Shown here: positions 1 to 5,451 of the stretch, piece by piece
How positions within the stretch are numbered: position 1 is the first letter of the stretch
How the letters are laid out: every line of letters starts with the position of its first letter
Source: Selenomonadaceae bacterium
GTDB lineage: Bacteria > Bacillota > Negativicutes > Selenomonadales > Selenomonadaceae
NCBI GenBank assembly: GCA_017445435.1
Contig: JAFSUE010000173.1
Location: 1-19,158, forward strand
Direction: 5' to 3'
Length of the DNA stretch: 19,158 bases
The notes under the pieces: model-generated
The model's input: the letters and a program-made list of their open reading frames with translations, nothing else
What the model was told of the DNA's origin: nothing
Databases searched by the model: none
Translations under genes and position numbers: made by a program

Positions 1-1
1 C

Positions 2-631
2 TGCCCTGTAATTATTTATACGCTTGCGGCTTTTCAAAATCATCCCGAAATTGACGCTATCGCCGTCGTATGCCTTGAAGGCTGGGAAAATGTTTTGAAA
101 GCTTACGCTAAACAATTCGGAATTACAAAATTAAAATATATTATTGCTGGCGGAAAAAATGGTCATGAATCTGCGCAGAATGGCGTTTATGAACTGGAAA
201 AACACTACAACGCTGATGACATAGTTTTGATTCACGACGGTAACCGTCCTTTAGTTTCGGCTGACATTATTTCCAACTGTATAGTCACGATAACGAAGTA
301 CGGCGATTGCGCAACGCCTGTTATTAACTGTACCGAAGCGATGATGCAAACGAAAGACGGCGTAACGTCTTCTTCAACTTATCCGCGTGATAATCTTAGA
401 CGCGGACAAACTCCCAACGGTTTCTTCCTTAAAACGATTTGTGATCTTTATCGTAACGCTACAAAAGCGGGCATTGATGATTCACGCGGTCCAAGTTTGC
501 TTATGATGCAAATGGGGCAACCTATTCATCTTTTCGCTGGCTCGGAAAAGAATTTTAAAATTACAACAATAGAAGACATAGAAATTTTTCAATCATTATT
601 GGAGGTCCAAAAACCTAAATGGCTTAGATAA
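2..631 (+). CDS. IspD/TarI-like cytidylyltransferase, copy 1 (5' end outside window)
   Basis: This is the C-terminal 209 codons of a nucleotidyltransferase of the IspD/TarI type. That family joins CTP to a polyol or erythritol phosphate to make a CDP-activated precursor in the cytoplasm. The open frame continues to the window edge, and its first residues (PVIIYTLAAFQNHPEID) align with residues about 31-47 of the next gene, so the N-terminal nucleotide-binding loop is missing only because the window starts late. Visible family motifs are HDGNRPLV, where IspD has HDAARP, and YPRDN followed by GQTP. It is clearly paralogous to the next gene, with well over half of aligned residues identical by eye. 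Neighbouring genes suggest glycan precursor synthesis rather than isoprenoid synthesis; this is inference. The substrate cannot be read from the sequence. Confidence 0.85.
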   Translation, partial: CPVIIYTLAAFQNHPEIDAIAVVCLEGWENVLKAYAKQFGITKLKYIIAGGKNGHESAQNGVYELEKHYNADDIVLIHDGNRPLVSADIISNCIVTITKYGDCATPVINCTEAMMQTKDGVTSSSTYPRDNLRRGQTPNGFFLKTICDLYRNATKAGIDDSRGPSLLMMQMGQPIHLFAGSEKNFKITTIEDIEIFQSLLEVQKPKWLR

Positions 632-635
632 ATGA

Positions 636-682
636 ACCTCCAATTATAGGAGGTGAATTGCGGTTATTTAGCCGCAACATTT
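636..682 (+). promoter_or_regulatory. Two-hairpin ribosome binding region of the second cytidylyltransferase
   Basis: The only strong Shine-Dalgarno sequence, GGAGGT at 649-654, lies 28 nt before the AUG at 683, which is too far for normal initiation. A hairpin fills the gap: TTGCGG (658-663) pairs with CCGCAA (672-677). If it folds, the unpaired distance falls to 3 + 5 = 8 nt. Upstream, ACCTCC (636-641) is a perfect 6-bp complement of the Shine-Dalgarno itself, with a 7-nt loop, so the site could be closed when this region is not being translated. Both pairings are visible in the sequence; their use is inference. Confidence 0.5.
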
Positions 683-1396
683 ATGAGTAACATAGCCCTG
701 ATATTGGCTGGTGGAAGTGGTGCAAGAATGCATCAAGATATTCCAAAACAATTTTTGACGATAAACGAACGTCCGATAATTATTTATACGTTGGAAACTT
801 TTCAGCGTCACCCTGAAATTGATTCTATTTCCGTTGTTTGTCTTGACGGTTGGGAAAATGTTTTAAAAGCTTATGCCGAACAGTTTAATATAACTAAACT
901 TGAATTTGTCATCAAAGGCGGCGACACTGGGCAAGCGTCTATTAGAAATGGCGTTTACGAATTGGCTAAACATTATGATGATGACGATATTGTTTTAATT
1001 CACGACGGAATACGCCCTATGGTTTCCGCTGAAATTATTTCAGATTGTATCGTTACTACAAGAAAATATGGTTGTGCACACCCAGTTAGCCCTTGCACTT
1101 CAGCGATGATTGAAACAAAAGACGGACTTACTGCTAACAGTCATTATCCGCGTGATAATATAAAAATTGGACAATCGCCTGTTGGTTTTAGGTTGAAAAA
1201 AATTTGTGACGTACAAAGACGCGCTTTAGAAGTTGGCATAACAAATTCGATTGGTCCAGGCATTTTAATGATGGAACTGGGCGAAACGATTCATCTTTGT
1301 ATGGGGTCAGAAAAGAATATCAAAATTACTACCGTTGAAGATATTGAGATTTTTAAAGCGCTTCTTATGTCGAAAAAAACTGATTGGCTTAAATAA
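683..1396 (+). CDS. IspD/TarI-like cytidylyltransferase, copy 2
   Basis: This is a complete 237-residue cytidylyltransferase of the IspD/TarI/ISPD fold. It has the N-terminal nucleotide loop LILAGGSGARM (residues 6-16), PKQF (21-24), HDGIRP (107-112) in place of IspD's HDAARP, and YPRDN then GQSP near residue 150. The length suits the family (about 225-240). I chose the ATG at 683 because family members start a few residues before the LAGG loop. The in-frame GTG at 653 lies inside the Shine-Dalgarno and would add ten unconserved residues. It follows its paralogue after 51 bp. With an SDR gene downstream, a CDP-polyol or CDP-sugar route for a surface polymer is more likely than methylerythritol phosphate synthesis; the true substrate is unknown. 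Confidence 0.85.
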   Translation: MSNIALILAGGSGARMHQDIPKQFLTINERPIIIYTLETFQRHPEIDSISVVCLDGWENVLKAYAEQFNITKLEFVIKGGDTGQASIRNGVYELAKHYDDDDIVLIHDGIRPMVSAEIISDCIVTTRKYGCAHPVSPCTSAMIETKDGLTANSHYPRDNIKIGQSPVGFRLKKICDVQRRALEVGITNSIGPGILMMELGETIHLCMGSEKNIKITTVEDIEIFKALLMSKKTDWLK

Positions 1397-1435
1397 ATTA
1401 CGACGGCTAATTTTTTTTGAAAGGAGATGAAACAA

Positions 1436-2017
1436 ATGATTAACGACGCGCTTTTCTATCAGCCATATGAAATTATCGGTGGTGAAAAAATTATGTCGGC
1501 AATGGCTTATCTTAATCACAGTGGAATTATAATGAATTTGGGTAACAAAATTTTTAATTACGTCGTAGCTAATAAATGTGGCTACGTTTTCACCGATGAT
1601 GTTGACGTCCACTTTCCCGATGGCAATCTTTTCAGACCCGATTTAACAGTTATTACTGCGGAAAATAAAAAAATCTTGAATTGGAAAGGCGCAATTAACG
1701 GCGTACCAGATATGGTTGTCGAAGTCCTTTCACGCTCCACTAAAAAAAATGACTTAACCATAAAAAAAGATATTTATGAATCAAACGGCGTCAAGGAATA
1801 TTGGATTGTCGATCCGTGGGCTAAAAGTGTTACAGTTTATATTTTGCGTGACGGAAAATTTGAATTTGAACACGAATATTTTAAATGTGACGCCGATGAA
1901 TGGGCTAGCTTTGACGACGAAGAAAAAGCCGCCTATAAATCTGAAATCAAAGTTTCAATCTTCGACGACTTATTCATTAAGGTTGACGATATTTTTTCTT
2001 GGGGCTATGACTTTTGA
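1436..2017 (+). CDS. Uma2 family (DUF820) PD-(D/E)XK-fold protein
   Basis: This 193-residue protein matches the Uma2/DUF820 family, which has a restriction-endonuclease-like fold and is often present in many copies per genome. Its biological role is not established. The fold signature is visible as RPDLTVI (catalytic Asp), then PDMVVEVLS (Glu) and KKDIYESNGVKEYWIVDP, which carries the conserved Lys/Tyr segment. The start was set at the ATG at 1436, 9 nt after AAGGAG (1421-1426). The upstream ATG at 1427 abuts the Shine-Dalgarno and is unlikely. It sits 39 bp after the cytidylyltransferase and 15 bp before the SDR gene, so it is probably co-transcribed, although Uma2 has no known part in glycan synthesis. 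It may be a passenger gene. Confidence 0.85.
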   Translation: MINDALFYQPYEIIGGEKIMSAMAYLNHSGIIMNLGNKIFNYVVANKCGYVFTDDVDVHFPDGNLFRPDLTVITAENKKILNWKGAINGVPDMVVEVLSRSTKKNDLTIKKDIYESNGVKEYWIVDPWAKSVTVYILRDGKFEFEHEYFKCDADEWASFDDEEKAAYKSEIKVSIFDDLFIKVDDIFSWGYDF

Positions 2018-2032
2018 GTTTAGGTGAAAAAA

Positions 2033-3085
2033 ATGTATATTAATCACGAAATTTATAAAGCTGACGTTTTAGCGGCGGCAAATGAAAATTTAGCATGGGA
2101 AAAGCTTTCTGGAAAAAGTTTACTTTTAACTGGCGCAACTGGTCTTATCGGTACGATGATTGTTGATGTGCTGATGAAAAAAAATCGTGACGAAAATTTA
2201 AACGTGAAAATTTACGCGGCAGGACGTAATGAAAAAATTGCCGCGCAGAGATTCGCTGATTATATTAGCGACAAAAATTTTCAGTTCGTCCAAATGAATG
2301 TCAATGAACCTATCGCGCAAGATTTTTCCGTCGACTATATCATACACGCCGCCAGCAATACGCATCCTGTTTTGTACTCAACTGATCCTGTTGGTACAAT
2401 GATGGCAAATTTTTTAGGCACGTACAATTTGCTTGAGTACGGCGTAAAATCTAAAATTAAAAGATTTTTATTTCTGTCGTCCGTCGAAATTTACGGTAAA
2501 GCTTTAAACGCCAATGATGACTTTGACGAAAAATATTGTGGCTACATTGACTGTAACACCACCCGCGCAGGTTACAATGAAAGTAAGCGTGCAGGTGAAA
2601 CGCTTTGTAATGCGTACATTAGCCAACACGGTATCGACGCTGTAATTGCGCGTCCGTGTAGAATTTATGGCGCGACGCTTAGACTTGATAATAGTAGCGT
2701 CTTGTATCAATTTATGTTGAACGGCGTACGCGGTGAAAATATTATTCTTAAAAGCGCTGGGCAACAAAAATTTTCCTTTTGCTATGTTGCTGACTGCGTG
2801 ACAGGAATTTTTTATACGCTTTTAAACGGACAATGCGGCGAAGCCTATAACATTGCCGATTCAGGAGAAATTTTGACGCTGGGAGAAATTGCAAAATATA
2901 TCGGCGAAATTTGCGGGACGAAAGTTATTTTTGAATTGCCAGATGAAATTCAAGCTCGCGGCTTTTCAAATGCAGTTCGCGCCGTCCTCACCAATGACAA
3001 ACTGCGCGGACTCGGTTGGACGCCGAAGGATGACACGCGCTCTGGCGTAAAGAAAACTATTGAGATTGTAAAGACGTTAATTTAA
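2033..3085 (+). CDS. NAD-dependent epimerase/dehydratase (extended SDR)
   Basis: This 350-residue extended short-chain dehydrogenase resembles UDP-glucuronate decarboxylase and nucleotide-sugar epimerases. The NAD-binding Rossmann motif GATGLIG is at residues 34-40, the catalytic Ser is in LSSVEIYG, and the YxxxK pair is in YNESK (Tyr181, Lys185). The C-terminal part has the FCYVADCVTGI and AYNIAD segments typical of nucleotide-sugar enzymes. The start at ATG 2033 follows TAGGTGA. A GTG at 2024 in the same frame lies inside that ribosome binding site. It is the last gene of the glycan-type cluster and probably modifies a nucleotide-activated sugar or polyol. The exact reaction cannot be assigned; epimerase, dehydratase and decarboxylase all remain possible. 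Confidence 0.85.
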   Translation: MYINHEIYKADVLAAANENLAWEKLSGKSLLLTGATGLIGTMIVDVLMKKNRDENLNVKIYAAGRNEKIAAQRFADYISDKNFQFVQMNVNEPIAQDFSVDYIIHAASNTHPVLYSTDPVGTMMANFLGTYNLLEYGVKSKIKRFLFLSSVEIYGKALNANDDFDEKYCGYIDCNTTRAGYNESKRAGETLCNAYISQHGIDAVIARPCRIYGATLRLDNSSVLYQFMLNGVRGENIILKSAGQQKFSFCYVADCVTGIFYTLLNGQCGEAYNIADSGEILTLGEIAKYIGEICGTKVIFELPDEIQARGFSNAVRAVLTNDKLRGLGWTPKDDTRSGVKKTIEIVKTLI

Positions 3086-3117
3086 GCGATCGTTTGAATA
3101 AATTTAAATCAAAAATT

Positions 3118-3144
3118 AGTCGAATGTCAACGGCTTATTTTTTT
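3118..3144 (+). terminator. Weak candidate terminator after the SDR gene
   Basis: A 5-bp stem (AGTCG at 3118-3122 with CGGCT at 3131-3135, including one G-T pair) is followed by TTA and seven Ts. It lies in the 71-bp convergent gap between the SDR gene and rbgA. The stem is short, so this is tentative. Confidence 0.35.
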
Positions 3145-3156
3145 GCAAATTTATAA

Positions 3157-4029
3157 TTACGGCGTAGGAATTTCATCAAGCGTAATTTTGCCAAGTTTAC
3201 CTGCGCGGAACTCTGATAGAATCATTTTAACGGCTTTATCAACGTCAAGTACGCCGCCTTTACGAATGCAGCCGCGTTTCATTCCGATTTTTTCTAAAAG
3301 TTCTTGTCCAGTTGTGGGTAACGGTTCGGAAATTTTGTAACGTTCACAAATGCCCGCAGAATTTTTTTTCGCCAAAAATTCAAGTAGCAAATGCGTTATC
3401 GGTTCAAGGTCATGAACTTCATCGCTAATTGCGTAAGTCCAAACTAATTTCAATGCAACGTCTTGATCTTCAAACTTCGGCGGCAAAATTCCAGGCGTGT
3501 CTAAAAGTAAAAGACCGTCAGCAATTTTAATCCACTGCTTAGCACGTGTAACGCCAGGTCGATTTTCAATTTTCGTATGGTTGACGCCAGCAAGCCGATT
3601 TATCAATGAAGATTTGCCAGCGTTCGGAATGCCGATAACCATAGCGCGGGCGGCTCGTGGTTTTGCGCCGTATTTAACAAGTTTGTGAGTATTTTTTTCA
3701 GCTAAACTTTTCGCCTCCGCGATTAACTTTTTAATGCCCGTACCTTGTACCGCGTCTACGGCAACGGCGGAAATATTTTCGTCTTGAAATTTTTTCAGCC
3801 AAAGTTTTGTATCTTCGACGGACGCCAAGTCAGATTTCGCCAGCACAATAAGTTTAGGTTTATCGCCCAAAAGATTTTGCAAGTTTGGATTTTGACTGCT
3901 AAGCGGTATTCGCGCGTCTAAAACTTCTATAACCAAGTCGACCAGCTTTAAATTTTCTTCAATTAGTCGCTCGGCTTTCTTCATATGACCTGGAAACCAT
4001 TGCAAAGTTTCAGCTAACTTTTCATTCAA
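3157..4029 (-). CDS. rbgA: Ribosome biogenesis GTPase RbgA (YlqF)
   Basis: RbgA is a cytoplasmic GTPase needed for late assembly of the 50S subunit in Bacillota. The 290-residue product has the circularly permuted GTPase order that defines the YlqF/YawG group: WFPGHM at the N-terminus, then G4 (AKSD), G5-like (AVDAVQG), G1 or P-loop (GIPNAGKSS), G2 (RPGVT) and G3 (DTPG). A C-terminal helical RNA-binding domain follows, as in the family. The start is TTG at 4029: an in-frame TGA lies just upstream (minus-strand 4038-4036), no ATG is available before the conserved WFPGHM, and an AAAAGG Shine-Dalgarno lies 11-12 nt away. It is convergent with the SDR gene and transcribed alone. The usual partner rnhB is not beside it. 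Confidence 0.95.
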   Translation of the reverse strand: MNEKLAETLQWFPGHMKKAERLIEENLKLVDLVIEVLDARIPLSSQNPNLQNLLGDKPKLIVLAKSDLASVEDTKLWLKKFQDENISAVAVDAVQGTGIKKLIAEAKSLAEKNTHKLVKYGAKPRAARAMVIGIPNAGKSSLINRLAGVNHTKIENRPGVTRAKQWIKIADGLLLLDTPGILPPKFEDQDVALKLVWTYAISDEVHDLEPITHLLLEFLAKKNSAGICERYKISEPLPTTGQELLEKIGMKRGCIRKGGVLDVDKAVKMILSEFRAGKLGKITLDEIPTP

Positions 4030-4064
4030 ATTTAATCACGCCTTTTAAAAGAATTTCTAAGATT

Positions 4065-4112
4065 TTATTGACGGAAAATTTGTTCTCTGCTAAAATTTAT
4101 TTGATGATTCAT
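4065..4112 (-). CDS. Possible 15-codon leader ORF upstream of rbgA
   Basis: An ATG at 4112 preceded by GAGG (4124-4121) with 8-nt spacing opens a 15-codon frame, MNHQINFSREQIFRQ, then TAA. It starts immediately after the T-rich end of the toxin-like transcript and ends 36 nt before rbgA. The ribosome binding site is good, but a frame this short can arise by chance, and it overlaps the putative plus-strand antisense promoter. It could be a leader peptide, a decayed gene start or nothing. No family is recognised. Confidence 0.25.
   Translation of the reverse strand: MNHQINFSREQIFRQ
4068..4096 (+). promoter_or_regulatory. Promoter for the putative antisense (antitoxin) RNA
   Basis: TTGACG (4068-4073), a 17-nt spacer and TAAAAT (4091-4096) form a good sigma-A promoter reading rightwards into the 3' end of the toxin-like gene. 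There is no plus-strand protein gene for it to serve before the terminator at 4196-4219. Predicted start of transcription is near 4103. Confidence 0.55.
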
Positions 4113-4221
4113 TGTCATCACCTCAAAAAAGAAAAAGAGTCAGTCGGTGCTGGAACGTCGGCTACCTCTCAAAGTTTAAAATGTTACAGAAAGATAGCCG
4201 CCGTACGAGGGCGGCTTTTCT
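4103..4221 (+). ncRNA. Putative antisense RNA antitoxin
   Basis: A transcript of about 120 nt is predicted between the promoter at 4068-4096 and the terminator at 4196-4219. It would be fully complementary to the 3' untranslated part of the minus-strand toxin-like mRNA. That is the arrangement of the Bacillus type I pairs txpA/RatA and bsrG/SR4, where the antitoxin RNA overlaps the toxin mRNA at the 3' end. It also carries ACCTCTC (4164-4170), which could pair with the toxin Shine-Dalgarno. Existence and ends are predicted only. Confidence 0.5.
4196..4219 (+). terminator. Rho-independent terminator of the antisense RNA
   Basis: AGCCGCC (4196-4202) pairs perfectly with GGCGGCT (4210-4216) around a 7-nt loop, and TTTT ends the hairpin on the plus strand. 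On the minus strand the same hairpin is preceded by AAAA and lacks a clean T-run, so it should mainly stop plus-strand transcripts. Confidence 0.65.
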
Positions 4222-4224
4222 ACG

Positions 4225-4299
4225 TTAGTCCTTAAAGAACACGGCGTAGACAATGGCGACGGTTTGAATTACCGTACAAATGATGTCGATAATATCCAT
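4225..4299 (-). CDS. Small hydrophobic peptide, type I toxin-like
   Basis: This 24-residue peptide starts MDIIDIICTVIQ, runs through a hydrophobic TVAIVYAVFF segment and ends in Lys-Asp. It has the size and shape of membrane-acting type I toxins: one short hydrophobic helix with charged residues at the end. It is too short for ordinary gene callers. The ATG at 4299 is 8 nt after GGAGG. An ATG at 4305, two codons earlier, abuts the Shine-Dalgarno. A near-consensus promoter, complementary mRNA ends and a convergent antisense unit surround it. I do not recognise a named family. Toxicity is inferred from architecture, not homology; a harmless membrane peptide or decoy ORF is possible. Confidence 0.6.
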   Translation of the reverse strand: MDIIDIICTVIQTVAIVYAVFFKD

Positions 4300-4357
4300 A
4301 GCCATCACCTCCCCACGAATGTGAGAGGTAAGCCGACTCACCGTCTGACTTGAAAAA

Positions 4358-4386
4358 ATTATAGCAATTTAATTTTTTTCAGTCAA
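4358..4386 (-). promoter_or_regulatory. Near-consensus sigma-A promoter of the toxin-like gene
   Basis: Read on the minus strand, TTGACT (4386-4381), a 17-nt spacer and a perfect TATAAT (4363-4358) form the strongest promoter in the window. Transcription would start near 4351-4350, the first base of the inverted-repeat arm. The leader of about 50 nt contains the Shine-Dalgarno at 4313-4306. Confidence 0.75.
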
Positions 4387-4421
4387 TGTTGATAAGAAAT
4401 TAAAAATCATCCAAAAAATTT

Positions 4422-4461
4422 AGCGGTGTACATTTTAAATTTTATTTGTACGCCGCTTTTT
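4422..4461. terminator. Terminator downstream of the P-loop kinase gene (bidirectional)
   Basis: AGCGGTGTACA (4422-4432) pairs with TGTACGCCGCT (4447-4457) in an 11-bp stem with one G-T pair, followed on the plus strand by TTTTT. On the minus strand it lies 23 bp after the kinase stop codon and is followed by AAATTTTTT, so it probably ends that transcript. Confidence 0.6.
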
Positions 4462-4479
4462 GATTTAAAAAATTTTTAC

Positions 4480-5310
4480 CTAGTTAATATCCTCAAACGG
4501 AATTTCACTTTCCATTCCAAAATTCACGTCGTCGATAACGACATCTTCATCATCTTCAATTTTGAAAAAGTCGCCGTCATCCTGCAACATCCACGTTTCA
4601 TTAGCGGCGGCAGAATTTTTGAGGACGCATTCAACGTTTTTGCTATCGCTAGTGTAATAAAATTTTTCCGCATCTTCGCGCGAAAGTCCACTTTGAACTT
4701 TGCGGCTGATTAAACGTTCTTTCAACATTTCTGGACGCGCCTTGATAAAAACGGTGTAGTCAGCTAAGACGCGAATATTTGTCCAGCGCGGATCTTTCAG
4801 CAACAAATAATTTCCTTCCAGCAAAATTATATCGTCCTCAACGCTTAAAACGTCATGCACAACATCATGAATCATTCTATCGTAAATGTGCCAGTCTGTA
4901 CCTTCTTGGCGAACTTCGCGCAATTTCGTCTGCAAAGTGTCAACGTCGAAAGTTTCAGGCGCACCTTTAATATCATTGAGCAAAATTTCTTGACCGTCTT
5001 TAATAATTTTATTCGCCTTGAGATAATCGGCGGGATAGTGGAAACCGTCCATACCAAGCGCACGTACAGGCGAAATTTCAATATCTTCACGGCTAAGTTG
5101 CTCTAAAAATTGTACAAGCGTCGTTTTACCAGCGGCAGGCGGCGCGGCGATAAACGCTACAACTTTTCTGTCGGTGACTTCGCGCAGTTCACTAAGTTTA
5201 AGCAAAAACGGCTTGAAAATTTTTTCAATCGCACCTTTGCTGAATCGAACTTCCTGCGGCAAACCGTTAATATCCATTTTATAATTTTTCCAAATTTTAT
5301 TTTCGTTCAT
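4480..5310 (-). CDS. P-loop kinase of the uridine kinase/phosphoribulokinase superfamily
   Basis: This 276-residue cytoplasmic protein has a Walker A motif AAPPAAGKTT at residues 55-64 (Lys62), then MDGFHYPADYL and KGAPETFDVD. These are features of the YggC/FrcK-like branch of the uridine kinase/phosphoribulokinase/pantothenate kinase superfamily, which phosphorylates nucleosides, sugars or cofactor precursors. IILLEGNYLLL marks the usual acceptor-side strand. The last 40 residues are rich in Asp and Glu and look like a lineage-specific tail. The start has GAGGAGG six nt upstream. It is divergent from serS across 141 bp and has its own promoter and terminator. The substrate cannot be deduced; a sugar or nucleoside kinase is the best guess. 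Confidence 0.75.
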   Translation of the reverse strand: MNENKIWKNYKMDINGLPQEVRFSKGAIEKIFKPFLLKLSELREVTDRKVVAFIAAPPAAGKTTLVQFLEQLSREDIEISPVRALGMDGFHYPADYLKANKIIKDGQEILLNDIKGAPETFDVDTLQTKLREVRQEGTDWHIYDRMIHDVVHDVLSVEDDIILLEGNYLLLKDPRWTNIRVLADYTVFIKARPEMLKERLISRKVQSGLSREDAEKFYYTSDSKNVECVLKNSAAANETWMLQDDGDFFKIEDDEDVVIDDVNFGMESEIPFEDIN

Positions 5311-5330
5311 TTTAATCCTCCTCGCGCGGC

Positions 5331-5359
5331 ATTTTACTATTTTTTAAGAAATTTTTCAA
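5331..5359 (-). promoter_or_regulatory. Promoter of the P-loop kinase gene
   Basis: On the minus strand TTGAAA (5359-5354), a 17-nt spacer and TAAAAT (5336-5331) lie about 20 nt upstream of the start codon. The ATAG just before the -10 box is shared with the promoters at 7032 and 8144. Confidence 0.6.
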
Positions 5360-5386
5360 TGGCGGCGGATTACGTCAAAATTTAAT

Positions 5387-5415
5387 TTGCAATAAGCCGT
5401 GAAAAATTATAAAAT
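5387..5415 (+). promoter_or_regulatory. Promoter of serS
   Basis: TTGCAA (5387-5392), a 17-nt spacer and TAAAAT (5410-5415) fit a sigma-A promoter 37 nt before the start codon. An overlapping TATAAA at 5408 would give only 15 nt spacing. The leader is too short for a T-box. Confidence 0.5.
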
Positions 5416-5451
5416 CGTAAAAAAATTTTAGGAGGCAGTCAAGAAAATATT

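Larger units (their letters stand above)
4138..4350. repeat. Long inverted repeat enclosing the toxin-like gene
   Basis: The left arm at 4138-4171 is the imperfect reverse complement of the right arm at 4322-4350. Matching blocks are AGTCAG.CGGTG, GTCGGCT and ACCTCTCA, separated by a 7-nt insertion (4150-4156) in the left arm. The right arm begins almost exactly at the predicted transcription start (about 4350), and the left arm is followed on the minus strand by CTTTTTCTTTTTT. The arms therefore look like the paired 5' and 3' ends of one RNA rather than transposon ends. A MITE-like element is the alternative. Confidence 0.6.

Noticed and set aside
653..682. GTG at 653 as the start of the second cytidylyltransferase
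   Set aside because: The codon lies inside the GGAGGT ribosome binding site, and the ten added residues precede the usual N-terminus of the family.
3086..3092. GCGATCG palindrome resembling the cyanobacterial HIP1 core
   Set aside because: A single occurrence in a gap carries no weight; nothing else suggests a cyanobacterial origin.
4138..4350. MITE or other transposon remnant defined by the 30-bp inverted arms
   Set aside because: The arms coincide with the predicted ends of one transcript, the promoter lies outside the arms, and no flanking target duplication is apparent; kept only as an alternative.
5311..5451. T-box riboswitch upstream of serS
   Set aside because: The 141-bp divergent gap also holds the kinase promoter, and the serS leader is only about 30 nt after the -10 box; no T-box sequence or terminator/antiterminator pair is present.
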